This document shows, piece by piece, positions 18,318 through 27,342 of a stretch of 64,000 nucleotides of DNA (within the stretch, counting starts at the first letter, position 1; the number at the start of each line of letters is the position of its first letter). A program made the translations under genes and the position numbers. The stretch comes from Longibaculum muris (GTDB taxonomy: Bacteria; Bacillota_I; Bacilli_A; Erysipelotrichales; Coprobacillaceae), in NCBI RefSeq assembly GCF_004343035.1, contig NZ_SMCQ01000003.1:164754-228753 (forward strand). Reading direction: 5' to 3'. The notes below the pieces were generated by a model that saw only the letters and a list, made by a program, of their open reading frames with translations, searched no databases and was not told where the DNA came from.

Positions 18318-19736
18318 CTAATCTTCTAACATTTCTTTAAATTCTTTAGCAACTTTATTAACTTCTGTTCCAATAATAATTTGAATAGAAGTATCACTTA
18401 ATTTCACAATTCCTTTAGCACCAGTTTTTTTAATATTAACTTCATTAACCAATGCTCCATCTTTTAATTCTAAACGCAATCTTGTTACACAACTTTCAAC
18501 TTCTTCAATATTTTCTTTTCCACCAACATTTTGTAATAGTTTTTTAGCCATATATTGATAATTTGATGACTCTAATTTAATATTTAATTCTTCTTCAGAA
18601 ATATCTTCTTCAATAATGAAATCATCTTCTCTACCTGGCGTCTTTAAATCAAATTTTTCAATCATAAACTTAAATCCAAAGTAGTAAATAAAGAAGAATA
18701 CAATACCTACAGGTATAATAATCCATGCATTTGTTCCCATATTAAAATTCAAGACAAAATCAATAATACAGAAATTAATAGACATCCCCAAATGAACATC
18801 TAATAAATATAGAATTGCTCCAGCAGCCCCAGTTAAAATCGCATGGAAAGCATATAAACGAGGTGCCACAAACATAAATGAGAATTCTACTGGTTCAGTA
18901 ATTCCAGCTACAAATGAAGTTAAAGCACCAGATGTCATTAAAGACTTTGTTTCAGCTTTTTTCTTTTCTTTTGCAGTTTTAGCAATCACAGCACAAGCTC
19001 CAGGTAAACCAAACATCATTGGAATAAAGAACATCGCCAAGAACAAACCAGCAGTTGGATCTCCTGCTAAGAAACGAGGAATCTCCCCTTTAACAACTTC
19101 ACCACTCGCTGTAACAAATGAACCTAATTCATAATAAATATACGTATTCACAACATGATGTAAACCAATTGGAATTAATAAACGGTTTGTTAAACCAAAG
19201 ACAAAGACTCCTAATGCTCCAGCACCGGCAATCCAAATCCCAAAACTATTTAAACCAGCTTGACAAGGTACCCAAATATAGCTGAAGGCAATTCCTAAAG
19301 GTACGGCAACCAATGGTGCCAAAGTTACAACAAACTTTTCACCTGTAAAGAATGAGAACATTTGAGGGGTTTTCCACTCTTTACTATAGTTATAAACAAT
19401 TGCTGTCATAACCCCAACAACAATCCCAGCAAAAACCCCCATATTAATTGTTTCATTCATGAAAGTTAATACAGATTTAAAAACTGATAATGAAATGACT
19501 GCTCCAATAATTGGTATAGCTTTATCTTTTGCTTTGGCATAAGCAATCACAGCCCCCACAGCAAATAATAAATCCATCATTCCAAAAACAACCCATGCCG
19601 CATTCTCTAATACTGGCAAATTTAATAAATCGGCTGCACTTAAACGTGCAAGTAACCCTGCAACTGGTGTTGCAGCAATTGGAATCAGCATTGCTTTTCC
19701 CAATTTTGATAATTGTTTCATAATTCTGTTAAACAT
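18318..19736 (-). CDS. PTS EIICB permease, glucose/alpha-glucoside family
   Basis: The 472-residue protein has an EIIC membrane domain (about 1-370, many hydrophobic segments, the substrate region GITEPVEFSFMFVAPRLY) and a C-terminal EIIB domain with the phospho-cysteine in ESCVTRLRLEL. No EIIA domain is attached; the separate EIIA gene upstream should supply phosphate. The ATG at 19736 follows AAAGGAGAGG; a frame open to 19781 would lie inside the preceding gene. It overlaps the deacetylase stop by 8 bases. It resembles MalB/GlvC-type EIICBs, matching the downstream GH4 enzyme. A close paralogue lies at 22102-23517. Confidence 0.92.
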   Translation of the reverse strand: MFNRIMKQLSKLGKAMLIPIAATPVAGLLARLSAADLLNLPVLENAAWVVFGMMDLLFAVGAVIAYAKAKDKAIPIIGAVISLSVFKSVLTFMNETINMGVFAGIVVGVMTAIVYNYSKEWKTPQMFSFFTGEKFVVTLAPLVAVPLGIAFSYIWVPCQAGLNSFGIWIAGAGALGVFVFGLTNRLLIPIGLHHVVNTYIYYELGSFVTASGEVVKGEIPRFLAGDPTAGLFLAMFFIPMMFGLPGACAVIAKTAKEKKKAETKSLMTSGALTSFVAGITEPVEFSFMFVAPRLYAFHAILTGAAGAILYLLDVHLGMSINFCIIDFVLNFNMGTNAWIIIPVGIVFFFIYYFGFKFMIEKFDLKTPGREDDFIIEEDISEEELNIKLESSNYQYMAKKLLQNVGGKENIEEVESCVTRLRLELKDGALVNEVNIKKTGAKGIVKLSDTSIQIIIGTEVNKVAKEFKEMLED

Positions 19737-20532
19737 TTTTTTCCTCTCCTTTTGATATATTTTGATAAGTACATAATTCAAAATTGTCTTTCATGTACTT
19801 GACCAAGTCTTTTTGTTTAATAGCTTCAGCTTCAATGACTCTTGGATAAGCAAAACTAGACTCTGTTAAAATCTTATAATCTAAATATGCTGGATGCCAC
19901 ATCACTTCAATAATCTCATTTTGTAATGATGCCTCTTGAACCAAAGATATAATTTCTTCTGATAAAACTTTGACTTTATCCTCAATGTTTTCAATCTTAT
20001 CACCTAAATTTTTCCATGGATCAATGAGTATATCATTACATTGAATATTCTCACTTGTTAAAATTGTTTTATCAGCAAAAGAATTTCTCACAGGTAAGTT
20101 ATATTCTTTAGCTAACTTCTTAACAATTGATGGATTATTCTTAAATGTATGAATATGGTGATGGGAATCTAAATGCGTTGGTTGAATACCTGCTTGATAA
20201 ACTTTTTCAATTTGAGCTTTCCATTCTGCATAAACTTCTTCATCACTGATGGATGTTGTTGCATCTTGATAAAATGCAAGTTTTTTAAAATTTCCATTTT
20301 CATCCACTAAAGTCTGATGTCCTTTTAAAAGTGGTTTTCCACAAGTTAATGTTAAGTGAACTCCAATTCCAAGTCCCGGATTTGCTTTAGCTAAAGCAAT
20401 CGCATGATCAAATCCCATCATGGCTGGCATAATTGTTGTTGATGTTAAAACACCTTGTAGATAACTTTCAATAATCCCATAATTGATGGCTGGTGAATAA
20501 CCAAAATCATCAGCATTGTTAATAATTCTCAT
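19729..20532 (-). CDS. ChbG/HpnK (YdjC) family carbohydrate deacetylase
   Basis: A 267-residue metal-dependent deacetylase of the YdjC fold. Visible metal and catalytic motifs are the N-terminal NNADDFGYSP, GVHLTLTCGKPL, and THLDSHHHIHTF, plus the late WHPAYLD histidine. Known ChbG removes an acetyl group from chitobiose-6-phosphate before GH4 cleavage. The ATG at 20532 follows AGGAGGAAAAAC. It is the first gene after the RAT1/terminator module, so its expression should depend on the LicT-like protein. Its place in an alpha-glucoside-like operon is unusual and hints at an N-acetylated disaccharide. Confidence 0.88.
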   Translation of the reverse strand: MRIINNADDFGYSPAINYGIIESYLQGVLTSTTIMPAMMGFDHAIALAKANPGLGIGVHLTLTCGKPLLKGHQTLVDENGNFKKLAFYQDATTSISDEEVYAEWKAQIEKVYQAGIQPTHLDSHHHIHTFKNNPSIVKKLAKEYNLPVRNSFADKTILTSENIQCNDILIDPWKNLGDKIENIEDKVKVLSEEIISLVQEASLQNEIIEVMWHPAYLDYKILTESSFAYPRVIEAEAIKQKDLVKYMKDNFELCTYQNISKGEEKNV

Positions 20533-20554
20533 GTTTTTCCTCCTTTTTTCCAAA

Positions 20555-20627
20555 CAAAAAACCTAAAATATAAAATACATAAGTATCTCATATCCTAGGT
20601 TTTGCCTGCTTATTCAGTTACAATCCT
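20555..20627 (-). promoter_or_regulatory. RAT1 antiterminator overlapping an intrinsic terminator
   Basis: The minus strand at 20597-20627 matches the BglG/LicT RAT almost perfectly: GGATTGTAACTG, a CTG/CAG hairpin, then GCAGGCAAAACCT. Its 3' end is the 5' arm of a terminator (AAAACCTA at 20596-20603 with TAGGTTTT at 20558-20565, then a T run). The two folds exclude each other, so the LicT-like protein should allow read-through into the deacetylase, EIICB and GH4 genes. It starts on the stop codon of the antiterminator gene. Confidence 0.92.
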
Positions 20628-21459
20628 AATTGCCTAATATTTGTGTTATATGAATCATTAAATAAACAATCTCTGCTCTATTCACATCACTCTCCAATTC
20701 TTTTTTTACAAATGCTACGATATATCGACTACAATCCAATAGTCTTGGATCATTTGCAACCAATAATTTATAAATATTTTCATTCACAATTGTCTCATCT
20801 CTTAATTCTTTATTCATAACACGTCCAATAAAGAATCTTAAATGTGTGACTAAACGCATATAAGCTAAAGAATCTCGGTCAATATTTATTTCAAAAACGG
20901 CTTCTATAATCTTAACAATATCTATAACATATTGAAGCATTTCAAGGGAACGATTTTCTCTTTCTTTTTGATCTTCTGGTGTAAAATACAAAGCCATATA
21001 TCCTGCTTCATCAACTGGTAATCTTACGCCCGTTTTTTCTTCAATATAATCAATCATCTTTAAACTCAAATCAAATTCTTCTTTCCAAATGGTTTTAACT
21101 TCCATTAAAACCAAATTTGGTAAAAGGATTCCTTCTTTTGTACGTTGTATGGCTCCAGCAATATGATCTGTAAAATTCATAAAAGTTGATAATGTCATCT
21201 TTTTTCCTAAAACAGTTTCTGCTTGTCGAAGTATTTCTTCACTTAAACCAAAATATTCTTTTGGAACCCTTTGAACCAATTGGTTCATTTTCTTTTTCTT
21301 TCCATCATCTAAGACAAATTTTTGAGTGACCTTATTCATTTCAACAGAATCACCAATTTTTTTCTTAAAACCAAGTCCTGCCCCTGTCAAAATGATTTCT
21401 TCACCTTTTTTATTGAGGCAACTTACAACATTATTGTTATAAATTTTTAGAATTTCCAA
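20626..21459 (-). CDS. licT-like: BglG/LicT-family transcriptional antiterminator
   Basis: A 277-residue RNA-binding antiterminator: an N-terminal CAT domain (KIYNNNVVSCLNKKGEE..., about 1-55) and two PRD domains with conserved histidines (FTDHIAGAIQRT; LVTHLRFFIGRV; MIHITQI). An open frame begins at 21477, but family proteins start at the KIxxNNNVV strand; a TTG at 21459, 8 bases after AAGGAGG, gives exactly that N-terminus, so TTG is the likely start. It should bind the two RATs at 20597 and 21996, with activity set by PTS phosphorylation of its histidines. Lies 22 bases after the EIIA gene. Confidence 0.93.
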   Translation of the reverse strand: MEILKIYNNNVVSCLNKKGEEIILTGAGLGFKKKIGDSVEMNKVTQKFVLDDGKKKKMNQLVQRVPKEYFGLSEEILRQAETVLGKKMTLSTFMNFTDHIAGAIQRTKEGILLPNLVLMEVKTIWKEEFDLSLKMIDYIEEKTGVRLPVDEAGYMALYFTPEDQKERENRSLEMLQYVIDIVKIIEAVFEINIDRDSLAYMRLVTHLRFFIGRVMNKELRDETIVNENIYKLLVANDPRLLDCSRYIVAFVKKELESDVNRAEIVYLMIHITQILGN

Positions 21460-21481
21460 ATTCTTGACCTCCTTCATACTT

Positions 21482-21949
21482 TTAATATTCTATCATTGTC
21501 GTTGTACCTGACTGACAATTTTCAACTGATAATTTTTTTAAACTCTTACCGTTATCATTTAAAATGATAACTGGTGTAACTAAGGATATTCCTTCTTGAT
21601 GAAAAAACTCTACATCAACTTTTATAACTGGTGTTCCTTTTTTAACCTTGTCTCCAACTTTGACAAGTGGCTGAAAACCTTGTCCCTTCTTCATAACAGT
21701 ATCTAAACCAATATGAATCAAAAGTTCTATTCCATCGGTTGATTTTATTCCAAAAGCATGTTTAGTTTCAGGAATCAATACAATCTCACCATCACAAGGA
21801 GCTACAAAGATATCATCAGTTGGTTGAATAGCTATGCCGTCTCCCATCATTCCTGATGAAAAGACTTCATCTTTAACATCACTTAAAGGAATCACTTGAC
21901 CACTGACTGGTGCAACAATTGTTTTCTTTTTCTTTAAAATATTAAACAT
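21482..21949 (-). CDS. PTS EIIA, glucose (Crr) type
   Basis: A 155-residue soluble phosphocarrier. The core VAPVSGQVIPLSDVKDEVFSSGMMGDGIAI is the Crr-type EIIA N-terminus, and the phospho-histidine lies in LLIHIGLDTV. The start at 21949 follows GGAGG with 7-base spacing; the frame reaching 22060 would cover the RAT and terminator. It should feed phosphate to the EIICB proteins on both sides, which lack their own EIIA. First gene after the RAT2 module and co-transcribed with the antiterminator. Confidence 0.92.
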   Translation of the reverse strand: MFNILKKKKTIVAPVSGQVIPLSDVKDEVFSSGMMGDGIAIQPTDDIFVAPCDGEIVLIPETKHAFGIKSTDGIELLIHIGLDTVMKKGQGFQPLVKVGDKVKKGTPVIKVDVEFFHQEGISLVTPVIILNDNGKSLKKLSVENCQSGTTTMIEY

Positions 21950-21961
21950 ATCATTTCCTCC

Positions 21962-22025
21962 AAAAAAATAAAGGCAAAGACATCTTAAAATAAGAAATCT
22001 TTGCCTAATTGAATAGTTACAAATC
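21962..22025 (-). promoter_or_regulatory. RAT2 antiterminator overlapping an intrinsic terminator
   Basis: GATTTGTAACTA ... TTAGGCAAAGATT on the minus strand (21996-22025) follows the RAT pattern. Its hairpin has CTA/TAG where RAT1 has CTG/CAG, a compensatory change. The terminator is AGGCAAAGA (21998-22006) with TCTTTGCCT (21972-21980) followed by a T-rich tail, and overlaps the RAT 3' half. It would control the EIIA-antiterminator pair, making an autoregulatory loop. Confidence 0.88.
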
Positions 22026-22050
22026 AAATATAGTTTTTGTTTACATCTAT

Positions 22051-22079
22051 ACTCTAGCAAAAGATTTCCTTCATGTCAA
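22051..22079 (-). promoter_or_regulatory. Sigma-A promoter of the EIIA-licT-PTS operon
   Basis: Consensus TTGACA (22074-22079), 17-base spacer, TAGAGT (22051-22056). The predicted start near 22044 leaves a short leader before RAT2. Confidence 0.75.
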
Positions 22080-22085
22080 TAGTTT

Positions 22086-22099
22086 TTTAAGCGTTTTCA
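22086..22099 (-). promoter_or_regulatory. cre site (CcpA operator)
   Basis: TGAAAACGCTTAAA matches the TGWAARCGYTWNCW consensus at 13 of 14 positions. It lies 7 bases upstream of the -35 box and just after the stop of the second EIICB gene, so carbon catabolite control of the downstream operon is likely. Confidence 0.75.
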
Positions 22100-22101
22100 T
22101 T

Positions 22102-23517
22102 TCAATCTAATAATTCTTTAAATTCCCTTGCTATTTTATTAACATTAGCTCCAATAATAATTTGAATTTCATGTTCGCCAAATCGCATGATTCCTTTTGA
22201 ACCACATTGTTTTAATTTTTCTTCATTAACTAACTTTGTATTCTTTAATTCTATACGTAATCTTGTTGTACATGCTTCAACATCAATTACATTAGCTTTT
22301 CCTCCAACATATTTTAAAATATTCTCTGCAGTATTTTGGTATTGAGATCCATTTAAAATGGCTTCAAGTTCTTTTTCTATATTCTGATTTTCTGCATTAT
22401 CTTCTCTACCTGGTGTTTTTAAATCAAAATGTTCGATTGCTAATTGAAATGAACAATCATAAAGGAAAAAGAAGAAAATACCCACGGGTATAATAATCCA
22501 TGCATTTTGTCCCATATTAAAATTCATAATATAATCTATGACACAAAAATTAACCGATATTCCTAAATGAACATTCATTAAATAAAGAATAACTCCAGAA
22601 AATCCAGTAAAAAATGCATGTAAAATATACAATTGTGGAGCAACAAACATAAACGAAAATTCAATAGGCTCTGTAATCCCAGAAATAAAACTGGTAATTG
22701 CACTTGAAAACATAAATGCTTTTATCTTTTGTTTATTAACCTTTGCCTTTTTATAGATTGCATGACAGACTCCTGGTAAACCAAACATCATCGGAATAAA
22801 AAACATTGCTAAAAATAATCCTGCCGTTGGATCGCCGGCGAGAAAACGAGGTAATTCACCTTTCACAACTTCTCCAGAAGCACTTACAAAGGTTCCGAGT
22901 TCATAATAAATATATGAATTTAAAACATGGTGTAAACCAGTTGGAATCAATAAACGATTAAGTAGACCATAGATAAATATTCCAATTGCCCCAGCACTTG
23001 CTATCCAAACACCAAAATCATTTAAACCAGATTGAATAGGAAGCCAAACATAACTACAAATATTAGCTAAAACAATCGCAACCAAAGGAGCTAAAGTGAC
23101 AACTAGCTTCTCACCTCTAAAAAAGATAAATATCTCTGGAATTTTCCACTCTTTACTATAGTTAAAAACAATCGCTGTCATAACGCCTACTAAAATTCCA
23201 GCAAAAACTCCCATATCAATTGAAGGATCAATAAATGATAATACAGATTTAAAAACTTCTAAAGATACAATCGCTCCAATAATTGGTATAGCTTTATCTT
23301 TGACTTTTGCATATGCCATGACAGAGCCTATCGCAAATAATAAATCCATCATTGAAAAAACAACCCAAGAAGCATTTTCTATCATTGGTAAGTTTAACAT
23401 ATCTGATGCACTGATACGCGCTAATAAGCCAGCAATTGGTGTTGCGGCAAGCGGTACAAACATAGCTCTACCTAATTTTGATAACTGATTCATCACCCAA
23501 CTTAATAACTTTTTCAT
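22102..23517 (-). CDS. PTS EIICB permease, paralogue of the 18318-19736 protein
   Basis: A 471-residue EIICB with the same layout as its neighbour: EIIC membrane domain (GITEPIEFSFMFVAPQLY) and C-terminal EIIB with the cysteine in EACTTRLRIEL. The two proteins are close paralogues along their whole length (for example both carry GEXPRFLAGDPTAGLFLAMFF), so a duplication is likely. The ATG follows TAAGGAGCG. It appears to have its own promoter (TTGTTT-17-TATTAT, ending near 23545) and no obvious terminator before the cre site, so read-through into EIIA is possible. Specificity probably a related glucoside. Confidence 0.9.
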   Translation of the reverse strand: MKKLLSWVMNQLSKLGRAMFVPLAATPIAGLLARISASDMLNLPMIENASWVVFSMMDLLFAIGSVMAYAKVKDKAIPIIGAIVSLEVFKSVLSFIDPSIDMGVFAGILVGVMTAIVFNYSKEWKIPEIFIFFRGEKLVVTLAPLVAIVLANICSYVWLPIQSGLNDFGVWIASAGAIGIFIYGLLNRLLIPTGLHHVLNSYIYYELGTFVSASGEVVKGELPRFLAGDPTAGLFLAMFFIPMMFGLPGVCHAIYKKAKVNKQKIKAFMFSSAITSFISGITEPIEFSFMFVAPQLYILHAFFTGFSGVILYLMNVHLGISVNFCVIDYIMNFNMGQNAWIIIPVGIFFFFLYDCSFQLAIEHFDLKTPGREDNAENQNIEKELEAILNGSQYQNTAENILKYVGGKANVIDVEACTTRLRIELKNTKLVNEEKLKQCGSKGIMRFGEHEIQIIIGANVNKIAREFKELLD

Positions 23518-23599
23518 TTTTTCGCTCCTTAATCATACGTAATTCAATGAAAGAATCTTATTATATAATAAAATACTCTTTTCAGAAAAACAACATGAT

Positions 23600-25525
23600 T
23601 TAATAAAAAGAGTTTTCTTTTACTATTCCCTTTTGATAAGCTACAAGTAATTCCTTTAAATCATTGATTTGAGACTTTAAAACATTTCCAATATCACAAT
23701 CCTTATTTTTAATTCTTAAATATGTTTGAATGATTTCTACTTTTGGTGTCAAACATAATAACCCCTCTTTAGCACTCTTTTGATAAGGAAGATGTTGTGC
23801 TAATTTTAAGTGTTGTGAATCAAAGATTAATGTGTAACCAGCATTTCCTGTTTTTTCCTGATATGCTTTAGATATTCCACCATCAATTACATATAATAGA
23901 CCATTTGCTTTAATTGGCTTTTGACCATCTTTTATTCTTACAGGAACATGACCATTTATAATGTGACCTTTAGTTATACCAAAATGATTAAGAATCATTT
24001 GACATGTTGATTCTTTTTCTATCCATTTGTAATAAGGATCCATATTTTCCTGTTGTAAATGTTTATCATCTAAAAAGTGTTTTTCAAAAAGTGTTAATTG
24101 ACTTTTACCAAATAAAGGAGATGATGATGAACACCATAAAAACCACATCATATCTATATCTTCTTGCTTATGTTCATAATAAGCCCGTTTAGCAATACAT
24201 TGAAGTTCATCTAATAAAGCTTTTCCTTTTAATATTTTTCCCTGAATCAAAATTTCTTTAAAGTTTCCATTATGATCTAAAGGGATACAACCATGAAACA
24301 TTAAATTTTGATTCATTGTTTTATACATATGACCGTGTGTATATAAAAAATGAATATGATTTTGTAATCTTTGACTTTTTTGAAATGAATAAATGAGCGT
24401 TTCCATTAATTGATTTTCTTTTTTGGTTAATATCAAAGGTGTTACATGTGATACAGTAGGAAGAAAATCATCTTTTAGAGGATAAGTTTTAGTCATAAAT
24501 TTAACATTTTTACTTTGAAAATCAATCTTTTCTAACCAAATCACTTTATCTTGATAGTCATTTGGATACCGATGAATGAGTTGTCCTTCTAACTTTAATT
24601 GAATAATTGTTATTGCTTTATACATTTTTGCAACCAAATCCAAATCTGCTTTATCATATTTATTTTTATCTAAAACATGTGGTTGAAATGATAAACATGA
24701 ATCAGTTTGATAAACTTCTCTTGCAAAGTCACTTAATGCTCTTAAATTAATACCATAGCCTATTTCCAACAAATCTAAATGATTGTAACTCAAAGCTATC
24801 CTTACCACATTAGCAACCAATGCTGGTTGTCCACAGGCTGCACCCATCCATGAAATATCATGATTTCCCCATTGAATGTCAACTTGATCATAAGTCATCA
24901 GTTCATCAATAATTAAATCAGGACGTGGTCCTCGATCAAAAATATCACCAATAATATGAATATAATCAATACATATTCTTTGAATAAACTCACAAAGTGA
25001 AATCATAAAAATTTCTATACAATTTATTTCAAGTAATGAAACAATTATTTGATGATAATAATCTAACATATATTCACTTTCATAGCAACTTAGCATTTCT
25101 TGCATAATATAAGCAAATTCTTTAGGTAATTTTTTATAAACTTTAGAACGTGTATATTTGGTAGAACAAAACTTTGCAAGTTGAATTAAATAAATGATTG
25201 TTTTTTCGTACCATCGCTTTCTTAAAGTTCCTTGTAAAGGCAATAATTCTAATTGTTTTTGTGGATAATAAATAAAATGAGCTAATTTTTCTCTTTCTAA
25301 GGAACTTAATTGACATTGAAATAATAAATCAATTTTATCTTTAATAACGCCTGAAGCACTCTTTAACAAATGTAAAAAGGCAGAATGTTCTCCATGTAAA
25401 TCACTAAAAAAGAACTCTGTTCCTTTAGGTAAAGATAAAATTGTTTTCAAATTTATAATTTCACTTATAACTTCTTGTTTATTGACAAAGCGATGAGCCA
25501 ATAATTCCAAATATCTTTGTTCCAT
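23600..25525 (-). CDS. fbp: Fructose-1,6-bisphosphatase, class III
   Basis: It hydrolyses fructose-1,6-bisphosphate in gluconeogenesis. The 641-residue length, the metallophosphatase motifs FFSDLHGEHSAF, IHIIGDIFDRGPRPD and WGNHDISWMGAACG, and NGHVPVRIKDGQKP with VIDGGISKAYQ mark the Firmicutes-type class III enzyme. The frame is open to 25606, but the ATG at 25525, after AAAGGAGG, gives the usual MEQRYLELLA N-terminus and avoids the hairpin at 25546-25573. It is on the same strand as the fructose-type operon, 67 bases behind the HAD gene. Confidence 0.94.
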   Translation of the reverse strand: MEQRYLELLAHRFVNKQEVISEIINLKTILSLPKGTEFFFSDLHGEHSAFLHLLKSASGVIKDKIDLLFQCQLSSLEREKLAHFIYYPQKQLELLPLQGTLRKRWYEKTIIYLIQLAKFCSTKYTRSKVYKKLPKEFAYIMQEMLSCYESEYMLDYYHQIIVSLLEINCIEIFMISLCEFIQRICIDYIHIIGDIFDRGPRPDLIIDELMTYDQVDIQWGNHDISWMGAACGQPALVANVVRIALSYNHLDLLEIGYGINLRALSDFAREVYQTDSCLSFQPHVLDKNKYDKADLDLVAKMYKAITIIQLKLEGQLIHRYPNDYQDKVIWLEKIDFQSKNVKFMTKTYPLKDDFLPTVSHVTPLILTKKENQLMETLIYSFQKSQRLQNHIHFLYTHGHMYKTMNQNLMFHGCIPLDHNGNFKEILIQGKILKGKALLDELQCIAKRAYYEHKQEDIDMMWFLWCSSSSPLFGKSQLTLFEKHFLDDKHLQQENMDPYYKWIEKESTCQMILNHFGITKGHIINGHVPVRIKDGQKPIKANGLLYVIDGGISKAYQEKTGNAGYTLIFDSQHLKLAQHLPYQKSAKEGLLCLTPKVEIIQTYLRIKNKDCDIGNVLKSQINDLKELLVAYQKGIVKENSFY

Positions 25526-25545
25526 AATATCCTCCTTTAATATGC

Positions 25546-25573
25546 GAAAATGCCACATATTCGTGACATTTTC
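25546..25573 (-). terminator. Hairpin between HAD and fbp genes
   Basis: GAAAATGTCAC pairs with GTGGCATTTTC (one G-U pair), loop GAATAT. The T tract after it is short and interrupted, so it may be a weak terminator or an mRNA-stabilising element that partly separates fbp from the fructose operon. Confidence 0.5.
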
Positions 25574-25592
25574 AAGTAAGTATGAAATTTTA

Positions 25593-26366
25593 TTATATCC
25601 AACCATGTCTCAAACAAGCATGATAGATACCATCTTCAATATTAGCTTCAGTTACTTCTGACGCTATCTTTTTTAAATCATCACAAGCATTTCCCATTGC
25701 AATTGTATAATAATCCCCACTAAACATATCTATATCATTGTAGTCATCACCAAAAACGACAACATCATGAATGTCTGCTTGTAAATAATCCATCATTTTG
25801 ATAATTCCTGCCTTTTTTTGATCTGGTTGAAACATCAAATAATCTTTTTCAAAACGTAAATGTCCTACTTTTTCTTTAGTCGTTAATAGATATTCTTCTG
25901 ATGATGGAATGGAAACATACAATTTATAGATATTTTCAAATTTTTCAAATTGATAATCTAAATCAAAGAAGTATGTTGTTGGCTCTTTACGAAAACCAGC
26001 TTGTTTTAAAAACAACATGTCTTTTCCATAAACTTCCTGATTATCATCAGGAGCAACTAAAACTCCATAGCCAAGTTGTTGACATTGATGAATAATATCA
26101 AGACAATATTGAAAATTTAATGGAGCATTTTCAATTAATTGATTATCAATAACTATACCATGACCACCATTACAAACCATATTCGTTAGACCAATATCTT
26201 GCATAAAGTGTATTGCTTTATAATGCGCACGACCAGTTGCCAAAGCTACAAAGTGTCCTTTTTCTTGTAAGAGATGTAATGTTTTAAGGGCAGATGGAAC
26301 AATTTTTTTACTCTTTCGATCAGTTAGTGTTCCATCAATATCAAAGAAAAAATATTTCTTATTCAA
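25593..26366 (-). CDS. HAD-superfamily phosphatase, Cof type
   Basis: A 257-residue sugar-phosphatase-like protein. Motif I is FFDIDGTLTD near the N-terminus (nucleophile and acid aspartates), motif II is ALATGRAHY, and motif IV is VVFGDDYNDIDMF near residue 215, which identify the Cof/IIB capped branch. It overlaps the Gfo/Idh gene by 8 bases and closes the fruK-fruA-rpiA-Gfo/Idh operon. It probably dephosphorylates a sugar phosphate made in this pathway; the exact substrate cannot be inferred. Confidence 0.88.
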   Translation of the reverse strand: MNKKYFFFDIDGTLTDRKSKKIVPSALKTLHLLQEKGHFVALATGRAHYKAIHFMQDIGLTNMVCNGGHGIVIDNQLIENAPLNFQYCLDIIHQCQQLGYGVLVAPDDNQEVYGKDMLFLKQAGFRKEPTTYFFDLDYQFEKFENIYKLYVSIPSSEEYLLTTKEKVGHLRFEKDYLMFQPDQKKAGIIKMMDYLQADIHDVVVFGDDYNDIDMFSGDYYTIAMGNACDDLKKIASEVTEANIEDGIYHACLRHGWI

Positions 26367-27330
26367 AAGGATAAATCATTCCCCATTGTTTTCTAATTTC
26401 TGTTAACGTTGCCATAACATCCCTGATATACCCTAAATTTTCTTGACCTTTATGATTGTGGACATAATCCTGCATATCTAAAATTTCATAATCTAAAGCT
26501 TTGGCACTTTCTCCAAGTTTAATTGTTTCAACATGACCATCGTTAGTAAAAGTAATTGTTGCTTCATCACCACGTGGATAATTATTAACTTCAATGTATC
26601 CTTTTTCACCTGCAACAACACCACGTTTTGGTTGTTTTGCTCGCATTGTAAGTGCCATAACAGCCATTTGTCCCTCAGGATTTCTCAGAATAATTCCAGA
26701 TGTTTCATCAACACCTGTTTCAAAATAATTTGCCGTTGTTAAAACCGTGTTTGCTTTACTTGTCATAAAGTATCTTGCAAAACTTGTTGCATAAACCCCA
26801 ATATCCAACAATGCTCCACCAGCCAATTCTTTTGCAAAGAAACGATTTTTAACATCATATTCTTTACAACTTCCAAAATTCACTTGTACCATTTTTACTT
26901 CACCAATCACACCACTATCAACAATCTCTTTTAATTTCTTAAATAATGGCATATGAAATAATGTGACACCATCGCAAATCACAAGATTTTTTTCTTCAGC
27001 AATTGCGACTGCTTCCTCTAATTGTTGTGAATTAACTGTAATTGCTTTTTCACAAAAAACATGTTTTCCTGCATTTAATGCTTCTATAAGAAATTGATAA
27101 TGTAAATTATGAGGAGTAGCAATATAAATAATATCAATATTCTCATCCTCAATCATTTCTGAAGCACTCCCATATGCTTTTTTTACATGAAATTCATTAG
27201 CATATTTTTGTGCTGCTTCTTTTGTTACATCACAAACTGCATAAATTTCACCATTGACACGATTAAGTGCTTCACCCATTTCATGAGCAATCCATCCAGT
27301 TCCTAAAATTCCCCAGTTCAATCTTTCCAT
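26359..27330 (-). CDS. Gfo/Idh/MocA family oxidoreductase
   Basis: A 323-residue NAD(P)-dependent dehydrogenase. The Rossmann motif is GILGTGWIAHEM near the N-terminus; the catalytic lysine lies in HVFCEKAITVN, and GGALLDIGVYATSFARYF is the typical C-domain start. Such enzymes oxidise or reduce sugars and polyols. It lies 12 bases after rpiA and overlaps the HAD gene. Its placement between pentose-phosphate and fructose-PTS genes suggests a sugar or sugar-phosphate substrate of the operon, but that is inference. Confidence 0.9.
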   Translation of the reverse strand: MERLNWGILGTGWIAHEMGEALNRVNGEIYAVCDVTKEAAQKYANEFHVKKAYGSASEMIEDENIDIIYIATPHNLHYQFLIEALNAGKHVFCEKAITVNSQQLEEAVAIAEEKNLVICDGVTLFHMPLFKKLKEIVDSGVIGEVKMVQVNFGSCKEYDVKNRFFAKELAGGALLDIGVYATSFARYFMTSKANTVLTTANYFETGVDETSGIILRNPEGQMAVMALTMRAKQPKRGVVAGEKGYIEVNNYPRGDEATITFTNDGHVETIKLGESAKALDYEILDMQDYVHNHKGQENLGYIRDVMATLTEIRKQWGMIYPFE

Positions 27331-27342
27331 TATTTTCTCCTC

